This document shows positions 1-7,201 of a stretch of 8,165 bases of DNA, piece by piece (the first letter of the stretch is position 1; each line of letters begins with the position of its first letter). Under the pieces are notes generated by a model. That model did no database searches, was not told the origin of the DNA, and was given only the letters and a program-made list of their open reading frames with translations. This DNA is from Bifidobacterium breve (GTDB taxonomy: Bacteria; Actinomycetota; Actinomycetes; S36-B12): assembly GCA_943328365.2 (NCBI GenBank), contig CALPZT020000055.1:1-8165 (forward strand). Direction: 5' to 3'. The position numbers were made by a program, and so were the translations under genes.

Positions 1-1680
1 GAGGATGATCACCTTTTCGCGGTCGGACGGCACCGCCTCGTTCTCCTCGTCATAGGACGAGTAGTGGTACGGGGTGGTCGCCTCGAACTCGGCCGCGCAC
101 GTGTCGACCGTCTTGAAGACCGGACGGATCTGGAGGCCATGTCGCAGCTCGCGGGCCTCGTGCTCGGGAAGTCCGCGCAACTGCCCGATCTGTCGGTCGG
201 AGAATCCCATGCGCTTGGCGTCGCGGACGAGGCCGGGGGCGAGGCCGTCGGCGCCCCGCAGCTCATCGGCCATCTCGTTGATGAGGCAGATCTGATCGAG
301 GAACCACGGGTCGATCGCAGTAGCGTCGTGCACCTCGTCGATCGTGGCACCCGCCCAGAGCGCACGCTGCACCAGGGAGAGCCGCCCATCGTGCGGCCAC
401 GCCATGTCCTTGAGCAGGGATCCGAGGTCTACCGCTGATCGATGCGCAGGCCAGGCGAAGACGGCGTCCGGCCGCTCGAGTGAGCGCAAGGCCTTTTGGA
501 GTGCCTCCGTGAAGTTGCGTCCGATCGCCATCGCCTCCCCGACGCTCTTCATGGTGGTGGTGAGGATCGGATCTGCCTGCGGGAACTTCTCGAATGCGAA
601 CCGCGGCACCTTGACGACGACGTAGTCCAAGGTCGGCTCGAAGCAGGCGGGCGTCTTGCGAGTGATGTCGTTGGAAATCTCGTCGAGGGTGTAGCCGATC
701 GCGAGACGTGCAGCGATCTTGGCGATCGGGAAGCCTGTCGCCTTCGATGCGAGCGCCGAGGACCGCGACACGCGCGGGTTCATCTCGATGACGATCATGC
801 GGCCATCGCGAGGGTCGATCGCGAACTGGATATTGCAGCCTCCGGTATCGACTCCGACCGCGCGGATGATCTGGATGCCGACGTCGCGCATGTGCTGGAA
901 CTCGCGATCGGTCAGGGTCATCGCGGGAGCCACCGTGATCGAGTCACCCGTGTGGACCCCCATCGGGTCGAGGTTCTCGATGGAGCAGACGACGACGACG
1001 TTGTCGCGGTTATCGCGCATGAGCTCGAGCTCGTACTCCTTCCAGCCGAGGATGGACTCCTCGAGCAGCACCTCGGTGGTCGGACTCGCCTGCAGGCCCG
1101 CGCCGGCGATTCGGTGCAGGTCGGTTTCGTCATAGGCCATCCCGGAGCCGGCGCCTCCCATGGTGAACGAGGGCCGGACGACGACCGGGTAGCCCAGATC
1201 CTCGACCGCGGTCAGGCAGTCATCGAGCGAGTGGCATACCGCAGAGCGTGCGCTCTCTGCCCCGATGTCGGCAACGATCCCCTTGAAGGTTTCACGGTTC
1301 TCGCCGCGCTCGATGGCGTCGACGTCGGCACCGATCAACTCGACGCCGTAACGCTCGAGCGCGCCGCTCTTGTGCAGTGCGATCGCCGTGTTGAGCGCCG
1401 TCTGGCCACCGAGGGTCGGCAGGATCGCATCGGGCCGCTCCTTGGCAATGATGCGCTCGACGAACTCCGGCGTGATCGGCTCGATGTACGTGGCGTCGGA
1501 GAACTCGGGGTCGGTCATGATGGTCGCCGGATTGGAGTTCACGAGGACGACCCGGAGCCCCTCATCTCGCAGGACCCGGCATGCCTGCGTGCCCGAGTAG
1601 TCGAACTCGCAGGCCTGTCCGATGACGATCGGGCCTGAGCCGATCACCATGATGGTGCGGAGGTCTTCACGACGTGGCAT
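1..1680 (-). CDS. carB: Carbamoyl-phosphate synthase large subunit, N-terminal half (cut by left edge)
   Basis: The large subunit makes carbamoyl phosphate from bicarbonate, two ATP and ammonia channelled from CarA, for pyrimidine and arginine synthesis. The window holds residues 1-560 of a protein usually about 1,070-1,110 long. Visible in order: the start MPRREDLRTIMVIGSGPIVIGQ, then the carboxyphosphate ATP-grasp domain with R129, R169-P-S-F-T-M-G-G, E215, H243, Q285, E299, N301 and R303, all at the positions of the E. coli residues. The oligomerisation domain follows from about residue 400, and YHYSSYDEE with SDREKVIIL ends the view just before the second ATP-grasp half. The ATG shares one base with the carA stop (TGATG) and has GGAG six bases upstream, so CarA and CarB are probably translated together. 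The carbamoyl-phosphate half and allosteric domain lie outside the window. The family assignment is not in doubt. Confidence 0.97.
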   Translation of the reverse strand, partial: MPRREDLRTIMVIGSGPIVIGQACEFDYSGTQACRVLRDEGLRVVLVNSNPATIMTDPEFSDATYIEPITPEFVERIIAKERPDAILPTLGGQTALNTAIALHKSGALERYGVELIGADVDAIERGENRETFKGIVADIGAESARSAVCHSLDDCLTAVEDLGYPVVVRPSFTMGGAGSGMAYDETDLHRIAGAGLQASPTTEVLLEESILGWKEYELELMRDNRDNVVVVCSIENLDPMGVHTGDSITVAPAMTLTDREFQHMRDVGIQIIRAVGVDTGGCNIQFAIDPRDGRMIVIEMNPRVSRSSALASKATGFPIAKIAARLAIGYTLDEISNDITRKTPACFEPTLDYVVVKVPRFAFEKFPQADPILTTTMKSVGEAMAIGRNFTEALQKALRSLERPDAVFAWPAHRSAVDLGSLLKDMAWPHDGRLSLVQRALWAGATIDEVHDATAIDPWFLDQICLINEMADELRGADGLAPGLVRDAKRMGFSDRQIGQLRGLPEHEARELRHGLQIRPVFKTVDTCAAEFEATTPYHYSSYDEENEAVPSDREKVIIL

Positions 1681-2804
1681 CAGCGGCTCCGCAGCATGAG
1701 GTCGACGAATTCGTCGAAGAGGGATGACGCATCATGTGGCCCCGCCGCGGCCTCAGGGTGGTACTGCACGCTGAAGGCGGGGAGGTCGAGGCACTCGAGT
1801 CCCTCGACGACGTCGTCATTGAGGCAGACGTGACTCACGCGAGCCGCTCCGAACGGGGTGTGGAACGTGCCAGTCCTGGGTGCATCCACCGCGAATCCGT
1901 GGTTGTGCGCAGTGATCTCGACCTTGCCGGTGCGCAGGTCCTGAACCGGCTGGTTGATGCCGCGGTGTCCGTACCTGAGCTTGTACGTGCCCAGTCCGAG
2001 TGCACGGCCAAGGATCTGGTTGCCGAAGCAGATCCCGAAGACCGGTACCCGGGCCCTGAGCACGGCCTGCATGACCGCGACCGCGTGGTCAGCGGTCGCC
2101 GGGTCGCCGGGGCCGTTGGAGAAGAAGACACCATCGGCGCCGATTGCGAGGACGTCAGCCGGGGTGCTCGACGCCGGAAGTACGTGCACGTCAATACCCC
2201 GCTCCGCCATGAGCCGGGGAGTCATCGCCTTGATGCCGAGGTCGACCGCCGCAACGGAGAGCCTTCGATTGCCGACAGCGGGAACGAGATAGGGCACGCC
2301 GGTGCTCACCTCGCTGGTGAGGTCGGCCCCTGCCATGGGCGGGCTCGCGAGTACCTGGGCGAGGAGTTCATCAACGCTCGCGTGTGCGAGGCCCCCGGAG
2401 AATATGCCCATCCGCATCGCGCCGCGCTCCCGCAGACGGCGGGTGAGCGCACGGGTATCGGTGTCGCAGATCCCGACTACCCCTTGAGACCGCAACTCGT
2501 CCTCGAGACCGCCCGTCGCCCGCCAGTTCGATGTGATGCGGGAGGGGTCGCGAACGACGTAACCGCTCACCCAGACTCGACCGGACTCAGCGTCTTGCTC
2601 ATTGACCCCGGTATTGCCGATGTGCGGCGCAGTCATCACGACAATCTGCCGGTGATAGGACGGGTCGGTGAGCGTCTCCTGATAGCCGGTCATCCCGGTG
2701 GAGAAGACTGCCTCGCCGAACGTGGAACCGACGGCTCCGTATTCGGCACCCTTCATCGCCGTGCCGTCCTCGAGGACGAGGAGCGCCGGCCCACGGCGGC
2801 TCAT
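1680..2804 (-). CDS. carA: Carbamoyl-phosphate synthase small (glutaminase) subunit
   Basis: This glutamine amidotransferase subunit hydrolyses glutamine and passes ammonia to CarB. The 374-residue protein has the CPSase small-chain N-terminal domain (ALLVLEDGTAMKG, then FSTGMTGYQETLTDPSY around residues 34-50) and a class I glutaminase domain from about residue 185. The catalytic triad is visible: C259 in GICFGNQILG, and H349 and E351 in QYHPE. GHRGINQP follows the nucleophile, and CFGNQ rather than the enterobacterial CLGHQ is usual in actinobacteria. I chose the ATG at 2804, although the frame is open further upstream. It matches the family N-terminus, overlaps the pyrC stop by four bases (ATGA), and has GGAG seven bases upstream. 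The extra upstream residues would be arginine-rich and unlike CarA because they lie inside pyrC. The stop overlaps the carB start. Confidence 0.97.
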   Translation of the reverse strand: MSRRGPALLVLEDGTAMKGAEYGAVGSTFGEAVFSTGMTGYQETLTDPSYHRQIVVMTAPHIGNTGVNEQDAESGRVWVSGYVVRDPSRITSNWRATGGLEDELRSQGVVGICDTDTRALTRRLRERGAMRMGIFSGGLAHASVDELLAQVLASPPMAGADLTSEVSTGVPYLVPAVGNRRLSVAAVDLGIKAMTPRLMAERGIDVHVLPASSTPADVLAIGADGVFFSNGPGDPATADHAVAVMQAVLRARVPVFGICFGNQILGRALGLGTYKLRYGHRGINQPVQDLRTGKVEITAHNHGFAVDAPRTGTFHTPFGAARVSHVCLNDDVVEGLECLDLPAFSVQYHPEAAAGPHDASSLFDEFVDLMLRSR

Positions 2805-4084
2805 GCGAGGGCTCCGTCGCGCACCGTGGGAACGCCACCGAACACGACATGACGGACCAGGCCGGGCAGCTCCATGGCCGCATATGGAGTGTTGCGGCTC
2901 TTCGATGCGACGGCCTCGGGATCGATGATCCGGCGTGCGGTCGGATCGACGACGCACACATGCGCCGGAGCGCCGGGGATGAGCCCCTGGCCCTGCGATT
3001 CGACTCCGCCGATGCGAGCCGGGCGCACCGACATCCGGTCAGCGAGGCCGCGCCAGTCGAGTAAGCCGGTATCGACGAGCGCGAGCTGCGCGATGCTGAA
3101 CGCCGTCTCGAGCCCGAGCATGCCGAATGCAGCAGCGGCCCACTCACAGTCCTTGTCCTCATGCGGATGCGGGGCGTGATCGGTCGCGATCGCATCGATC
3201 GTGCCGTCGGCCACGGCCAGGCGCAATGCGGCAACATCATCGTGCGTTCTCAGCGGCGGGTTGACCTTGTAGATCGGGTCATAGCCCGCGACGAGATCCT
3301 CGGTGAGAAGCAGGTGGTGCGGTGTCACCTCGGCGGTCACGTCGATGCCCCGGCCCTTGGCCCACCTGATGACCTCGACCGATCCCGCGGTCGACACGTG
3401 GCACACATGCAGTCGTGAGCCGACGTGCTCGGCCAGGAGCACGTCACGGGCAATGATCGCCTCCTCGGCAACCGCCGGCCAACCCGTGAGTCCGAGGACG
3501 CCCGAAAGCCGGCCCTCGTTCATCTGGGCGTTCTCGGTGAGCCTCGGTTCCTGCGCATGCTGCGCGATAACCCCCCCGAAGGCCTTCACGTACTCCAGCG
3601 CCCGCCGCATGAGCACGGCGTCATGGACGCACTTGCCGTCGTCGCTGAAGACCCGCACCTGCGCCTGCGAGTGCGCCATCGCACCGAGCTCGGCCATCTG
3701 CTCGCCGAGGAGTCCGGTCGTCACAGCGCCAACGGGCCGAACATCGACAAGACCACTTCGCTGGCCAAGGCGCCACACTTGCTCGACGACACCGGCAGTG
3801 TCAGCGACCGGGTCGGTATTCGCCATGGCATGAACGCAGGTGAAGCCACCAAGGGCGGCCGAGCGAGAGCCCGTCTCGACGGTCTCGGCATCCTCGCGGC
3901 CGGGCTCGCGCAGATGCGTATGCAGGTCGACGAGACCGGGTAGCGCCACGAGTCCATCGGCATCGATGACCCTCCCCGACGCCGAGCCCGGACGGGCGAC
4001 CTCCGAGATGACACCGGCCTCGATGACAAGATCGACGGGATCCTCGCCGTAGGGACGAACCCCTCGCAGCACCAACGCGGTCAT
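2801..4084 (-). CDS. pyrC: Dihydroorotase, class I
   Basis: Dihydroorotase reversibly cyclises carbamoyl-aspartate to dihydroorotate, the third step of UMP synthesis. The 427-residue amidohydrolase has the metal ligands expected for a bacterial class I enzyme: H55 and H57 in DLHTHLREPG, D149 in FSDDGK, H176 in AQHAQE, H229 in CHVST and D302 in ATDHAPH. An aspartate at the bridging position, instead of the carboxylated lysine of class II enzymes such as E. coli PyrC, marks the class. Substrate-contacting motifs ANTDP (88-92) and KVNPPLR (273-279) are also present. Both ends overlap neighbours by ATGA, with the start sharing bases with the pyrB stop and the stop with the carA start. AAGGGG lies eight bases before the ATG. 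In several actinobacteria a small membrane-protein gene sits between pyrC and carA; here there is no room for one. Confidence 0.97.
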   Translation of the reverse strand: MTALVLRGVRPYGEDPVDLVIEAGVISEVARPGSASGRVIDADGLVALPGLVDLHTHLREPGREDAETVETGSRSAALGGFTCVHAMANTDPVADTAGVVEQVWRLGQRSGLVDVRPVGAVTTGLLGEQMAELGAMAHSQAQVRVFSDDGKCVHDAVLMRRALEYVKAFGGVIAQHAQEPRLTENAQMNEGRLSGVLGLTGWPAVAEEAIIARDVLLAEHVGSRLHVCHVSTAGSVEVIRWAKGRGIDVTAEVTPHHLLLTEDLVAGYDPIYKVNPPLRTHDDVAALRLAVADGTIDAIATDHAPHPHEDKDCEWAAAAFGMLGLETAFSIAQLALVDTGLLDWRGLADRMSVRPARIGGVESQGQGLIPGAPAHVCVVDPTARRIIDPEAVASKSRNTPYAAMELPGLVRHVVFGGVPTVRDGALA

Positions 4085-5025
4085 GAGCCTTGCCCCTTCG
4101 TATTGCCCCCGAGCAGCAGGTACAGCACGGCCATTCGAATACTCACGCCGTTCGCGACCTGTTCGACGATGACCGAGCGGTCGCTATCGGCGACGTCGGC
4201 CGAGATCTCCATCCCGCGGTTCATCGGCCCAGGGTGCAGGACGATCGACCCAGGGCGCATTGTTCTCAGCCTTTCGGCGTTGAGCCCGTACGCACGACTG
4301 TACTCATTGGCAGAGGGGAAGAATGCGGCCCGCATGCGCTCGCCTTGAACGCGCAGCATCATCACTGCGTCAGCGTCGGTAAGAGCCGTATCGATGTCGT
4401 AGGAGACATCGCACGGCCAGCTCTCGATCCCGACCGGCAGGAGGGTCGGTGGTGCGACCACGGTGGTGTGGGCACCGAGCGTCTGGAGCAGCAGCACGTT
4501 CGACCGTGCCACTCGGCTGTGGAGCACGTCGCCGACGATCGTGACCCTCACCCCGGCGAGATCGCCCTCGCCGTTCGTCAGGTGCCGTCGGAGGGTGAAG
4601 GCGTCGAGAAGCGCCTGCGTCGGGTGCTCGTGCGTGCCGTCGCCCGCGTTGATCACACTGCCGCCGATCCAGCCTGCATGTGCGAGTCGGTGCGGCGCAC
4701 CGGAAGCACCGTGGCGGATGATGACGGCATCAGCCCCGATTGCCTCGAGCGTGAGTGCGGTGTCCTTCAGGCTCTCGCCCTTCGAGACTGATGAACCCTT
4801 GGCTGCAAAGTTGATGACATCGGCCGACAGCCGCTTCGCGGCAACCTCGAAGGAGATGCGAGTTCGAGTCGAGTCCTCGAAGAACAGGTTGACGACCGTA
4901 CGGCCGCGGAGGGTCGGAAGCTTCTTCACCGATCGATCGGTGACCGTGGCGAGTTCCGAGGCCGTATCGAGGATGAGGACGGCCTCGTCGCGCGTGAGGT
5001 CGGCAGCCGACAGCAGGTGCCTCAT
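4081..5025 (-). CDS. pyrB: Aspartate carbamoyltransferase catalytic chain
   Basis: The enzyme condenses carbamoyl phosphate with aspartate, the committed step of pyrimidine synthesis. At 314 residues it has the normal length of a catalytic chain. The carbamoyl-phosphate-binding FEDSTRTR motif spans residues 49-56 (STRTR at 52-56), the mobile loop SKGES lies at 81-85, IIRH ends at 105, and HPTQALLD lies at 134-141. The aspartate-binding half carries DVLHSRVARSN (166-176), LRVQGER (224-230) and HPGPMNRG (264-271). STRTR and HPTQ with the LRVQGER loop distinguish it from ornithine carbamoyltransferase, which has a different aspartate/ornithine loop. No regulatory-chain gene (pyrI) is present, so control probably comes through PyrR and not a PyrI subunit. 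The start overlaps the pyrR stop by four bases; its own ribosome-binding site is weak, so translation probably depends on coupling to pyrR. Confidence 0.97.
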   Translation of the reverse strand: MRHLLSAADLTRDEAVLILDTASELATVTDRSVKKLPTLRGRTVVNLFFEDSTRTRISFEVAAKRLSADVINFAAKGSSVSKGESLKDTALTLEAIGADAVIIRHGASGAPHRLAHAGWIGGSVINAGDGTHEHPTQALLDAFTLRRHLTNGEGDLAGVRVTIVGDVLHSRVARSNVLLLQTLGAHTTVVAPPTLLPVGIESWPCDVSYDIDTALTDADAVMMLRVQGERMRAAFFPSANEYSRAYGLNAERLRTMRPGSIVLHPGPMNRGMEISADVADSDRSVIVEQVANGVSIRMAVLYLLLGGNTKGQGS

Positions 5026-5606
5026 CGACGCTGCCCGCCCTCATGCTCAGCAGTCGGCGGTTCGGGCGACTCAAGGATCGTGACCCGGTCGTGGCCGTCG
5101 ATCTCGGCGACCTCCACGCGTACCTGTTCGGCGAACGAGGTCGGGAGATTCTTGCCGACGAAGTCCGGACGGATCGGCAGCTCACGGTGGCCCCGGTCGA
5201 TGAGGACCGCGAGTCGCACCGCGGCGGGACGGCCGAGGTCGTTGAGTGCGTCAAGGGCGGCACGCACCGTTCGCCCCGAGTACAGGACATCGTCGACGAG
5301 CACGACGGTCTTGCCATCGATTCCCTCGACCGGGATGGACGTGGATTCGAGCGCGCGTGCCGGGCGGAGTCTCAGGTCATCGCGATAGAGCGTGATGTCG
5401 AGGGATCCGGTCGGCACATCAGTGCCTTCGGTCGCGGCTATCGCATCGGCGATCCGCTGGGCGAGGAGCACGCCCCGCGTGGGTATCCCCAGCAGGATCA
5501 ACCCCTCCGATCCGCGAGCGCGCTCGACGATCTCATGCGCGATTCGGCGAATGGCACGGCCGATATCAGCATCGTCGAGAACGATGTGGGCGCGCGAAAC
5601 ATCCAC
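5022..5606 (-). CDS. pyrR: Bifunctional pyr operon regulator / uracil phosphoribosyltransferase
   Basis: PyrR binds the pyr leader RNA when UMP or UTP is abundant and lowers expression; many members also convert uracil and PRPP to UMP. The 194-residue protein is a type I phosphoribosyltransferase. It has GIPTRG at 40-45, the conserved LDITLYRDD at 69-77, the PRPP loop VLVDDVLYSGRT at 102-113 with the acidic pair D105-D106, and the family motif LIDRGHRELPIRPDFVGKN at 135-153. The tail after about residue 180 is proline- and glutamate-rich and is probably disordered. The start is GTG, chosen because AAGGAGGT lies six bases upstream and because the residues that follow fit the family. It heads the operon. 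The RNA hairpin just upstream matches the PyrR recognition consensus, so the gene probably regulates itself. Confidence 0.96.
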   Translation of the reverse strand: MDVSRAHIVLDDADIGRAIRRIAHEIVERARGSEGLILLGIPTRGVLLAQRIADAIAATEGTDVPTGSLDITLYRDDLRLRPARALESTSIPVEGIDGKTVVLVDDVLYSGRTVRAALDALNDLGRPAAVRLAVLIDRGHRELPIRPDFVGKNLPTSFAEQVRVEVAEIDGHDRVTILESPEPPTAEHEGGQRR

Positions 5607-5611
5607 GTTGG

Positions 5612-5619
5612 ACCTCCTT
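5612..5619 (-). promoter_or_regulatory. Strong Shine-Dalgarno sequence of pyrR
   Basis: On the minus strand this reads AAGGAGGT, close to a full complement of the 16S rRNA 3' end, six bases before the GTG start of pyrR. It is the strongest ribosome-binding site seen in the window and fixes the non-ATG start. It sits two bases after the 3' side of the PyrR-type hairpin core, and its AAGGA can pair with UCCUU further upstream (5643-5647), so folding could hide it. Confidence 0.85.
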
Positions 5620-5647
5620 CCCCGCCTCTCGGGACGGGCTTAAAGGA
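5615..5647 (-). promoter_or_regulatory. Probable PyrR-binding RNA element overlapping the pyrR ribosome-binding site
   Basis: Read as RNA on the minus strand, the core GUCCCGAGAGGC (5624-5635) matches the PyrR-binding loop consensus RUCCNGNGAGGY at every position. The core is closed by CCCG (5635-5638) pairing with CGGG (5621-5624). A lower stem can form between UCCUU (5643-5647) and AAGGA (5615-5619), leaving a small internal loop (UAAG on one side, G on the other). That lower stem covers the Shine-Dalgarno sequence of pyrR. In Bacillus this RNA motif acts through transcription attenuation, but in Mycobacterium smegmatis PyrR has been described as repressing translation through a leader hairpin near the ribosome-binding site. 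No terminator with a U-run follows here, so translational repression is the better fit. The consensus match and pairing are seen; binding is inferred. Confidence 0.8.
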
Positions 5648-5652
5648 TGTCA

Positions 5653-5678
5653 GCGCCCCGCCAAACCAGCAGGGACGC
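5653..5678 (-). promoter_or_regulatory. Upstream leader hairpin of the pyr operon (possible switch arm)
   Basis: As RNA, GCGUCCC (5672-5678) can pair with GGGGCGC (5653-5659), seven pairs including one U-G, around a 12-base loop. No U-run follows, so it does not look like a terminator. The 3' arm could instead pair with CGUCCCG (5630-5636), the 5' side of the PyrR hairpin, so this stem may take part in a switch. The pairing is seen; a role is inferred. Confidence 0.4.
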
Positions 5679-5702
5679 CGAAGAGCGTTCACAGACTATC
5701 CG

Positions 5703-5796
5703 ATCACACCCCAGCGCCACGCCCGGCGCTGCGCATCACACCCCAGCGCCACGCCCGGCGCTGCGCATCACACCCCAGCGCCACGCCCGGCGCTGC
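5703..5796. repeat. Three tandem copies of a 32-bp unit, each with a 7-bp inverted repeat
   Basis: The unit begins at 5703, 5735 and 5767 on the plus strand. The first two copies are identical and the third is identical for 30 bases before diverging. Each copy contains CAGCGCC, a six-base spacer and GGCGCTG, a perfect 7-bp inverted repeat that would form a stable stem in RNA or single-stranded DNA. The copies abut, with no spacers between them. The array spans the 3' end of pyk and most of the gap before the pyr leader. It may act as a transcript end or an RNA-stabilising barrier for pyk, or may be a short interspersed palindromic element that has duplicated in place; no U-run follows to support an ordinary intrinsic terminator. 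The repeat is certain, its role is not. Confidence 0.93.
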
Positions 5797-7201
5797 CCAG
5801 CCGATGCACCCGCATGCCATTCGTCGTCCCCGGCACCCCCGGCGGCACGCCAGCGACAATGACAACGCGCTCCCCGACCGAGGCTCGGCCAATCTCCAGC
5901 AGGGCCCTGTCGACCTGCTCCACCATGTCGTCCGTGTGCGTGACCTGGGGAACGAGGAAGGTCTCGACGCCCCAGACGAGCGACAACTGACTGCGAACGC
6001 GCGGATTCGGCGTGAACGCCAGCAGGTTCGTCACATTGCGCCACCTGGAGATGAGCCGGGCCGAAAGGCCGGTCTCGGTGAAGGCAATCAGGTAGGAGGC
6101 GTCGACATCGTCTGCGACCCCCACCGCCGCATGGGTCAGCGCACGCGCCGTTGAGCCCACGCGCTCGTCCTTGAGTGGCGGGAGCGAACCGAGCGCCTCC
6201 TGCTCGACGTGCTCGATGATCCGCGCCATCGTCTCGACCACGAGGGAAGGGTGCTCGCCGACACTCGTCTCCCCCGAGAGCATGAGCGCGTCAGCGCCAT
6301 CGAGCACCGCATTCGCGACGTCACTGACCTCTGCTCGTGTGGGCCGGGTCGCCGTGATCATCGAATCGAGCATCTGGGTGGCCACGATGACCGGCTTTCC
6401 TGCCTCACGGCACATCTGGACCGCCCGCTTCTGAACGAGCGGGACCATCTCCAGCGGCAACTCCACCCCGAGATCACCGCGGGCCACCATGACACCATCG
6501 AACGCTTCGACGATTTCCGCGAGATTGTCGACGGCCTGCGGCTTCTCGACCTTGGCGAGGACCGGGACACGGATTCCCTCCTCCTCCATGATCGCGTGGA
6601 CATCATCGATATCGCCTGCATTTCGGACGAACGAAAGCGCGATCATGTCGGCGCCGATCCGAAGCGCCCAGCGCAGGTCATCAACATCCTTCTCCGACAT
6701 TGCCGGAACGCTCACCGCGACGCCGGGCAGGTTGAAGCCCTTGTTGTCAGAGACTCGTCCACCCTCGACCACCCGGGTGACGACCCTCGGGCCGTCGACG
6801 CGGAGAACCTCGAGGGCAATGCGGCCGTCGTCAACGAGGACGGCATCGCCCACGGTCACGTCGCCAGGGAGACCCTTGTAGGTCGTCGAGACCATGTGCT
6901 GATCACCCGGGACGTCGTCGGTCGTGACGATGAACTCGTCTCCGACATTGAGGAGGACCGGTCCAGAGGCAAATCTCCCGAGTCGGATCTTCGGGCCCTG
7001 GAGGTCGACGAGTATGCCGACCCCACGGCCGGATTCGTCAGATGCCTGGCGTACGGCGGCATACACGGTTGCATGATCAGCATGGTCGCCGTGCGACAGA
7101 TTGAGACGGGCGACGTCCATCCCGGCATTCACGAGGCTGCGGATGGCCTCGATGGAACTCGTTGATGGGCCCAACGTGACCACGATCTTTGCTCTCCGCA
7201 T
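5768..7201 (-). CDS. pyk: Pyruvate kinase
   Basis: Pyruvate kinase transfers phosphate from phosphoenolpyruvate to ADP, the last ATP-forming step of glycolysis. The 477-residue protein is complete. It has ARLNLSHG at 31-38 (R32, N34), VDLQGPKIRLG at 65-75, the B domain from about residue 76 to 160, and the active-site signature VLAKVEKPQAV with catalytic K217 and metal ligand E219. MVARGDLGVELP (238-249) carries metal ligand D243, and ATQMLDSM and LMLSGETSVG follow. The regulatory C domain begins near residue 345. I chose the ATG at 7201, which gives the family start MRRAKIVVTLGPSTS, with AAGG eight bases upstream; a TTG ten codons earlier adds residues unlike the family. The family-like sequence ends at about NGMRVHRLG. 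The last eight residues, SAGRGAGV, and the TGA come from the tandem repeat. gltD lies upstream, separated by 105 bases. Confidence 0.96.
   Translation of the reverse strand: MRRAKIVVTLGPSTSSIEAIRSLVNAGMDVARLNLSHGDHADHATVYAAVRQASDESGRGVGILVDLQGPKIRLGRFASGPVLLNVGDEFIVTTDDVPGDQHMVSTTYKGLPGDVTVGDAVLVDDGRIALEVLRVDGPRVVTRVVEGGRVSDNKGFNLPGVAVSVPAMSEKDVDDLRWALRIGADMIALSFVRNAGDIDDVHAIMEEEGIRVPVLAKVEKPQAVDNLAEIVEAFDGVMVARGDLGVELPLEMVPLVQKRAVQMCREAGKPVIVATQMLDSMITATRPTRAEVSDVANAVLDGADALMLSGETSVGEHPSLVVETMARIIEHVEQEALGSLPPLKDERVGSTARALTHAAVGVADDVDASYLIAFTETGLSARLISRWRNVTNLLAFTPNPRVRSQLSLVWGVETFLVPQVTHTDDMVEQVDRALLEIGRASVGERVVIVAGVPPGVPGTTNGMRVHRLGSAGRGAGV

Noticed and set aside
496..1638. A 380-codon plus-strand open frame opposite carB, and similar long plus-strand frames opposite carA, pyrC, pyrB and pyk
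   Set aside because: These are antisense shadows of high-GC genes. Their translations are rich in R, D, H and V with no recognisable motifs, while the minus-strand frame carries every catalytic residue of a known enzyme.
2804..2957. An upstream extension of carA by 51 codons
   Set aside because: The extension lies in pyrC, is arginine-rich and unlike CarA. The ATG at 2804 has a ribosome-binding site and matches the family start.
5498..5692. A 64-codon minus-strand frame beginning in the pyr leader, considered as a leader peptide
   Set aside because: It starts with GTG without a ribosome-binding site, runs out of frame into pyrR, and has no run of regulatory codons. The RNA hairpin explains the leader better.
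5693..5698. TAGTCT on the minus strand, a possible -10 box for the pyr operon
   Set aside because: It fits the loose TAnnnT pattern at a sensible distance, but the expected -35 position falls in the repeat array and reads CGTGGC. I could not support a promoter call.
5703..5796. The tandem repeats as a small CRISPR array
   Set aside because: The 32-bp units abut directly with no spacers, and there are no cas genes in the window.
5043..5990. A 315-codon plus-strand frame running across pyrR, the leader and the repeats
   Set aside because: It is antisense to pyrR and the end of pyk, and its repetitive middle is the 32-bp repeat read in shifting frames. There is no family motif and no convincing ribosome-binding site.
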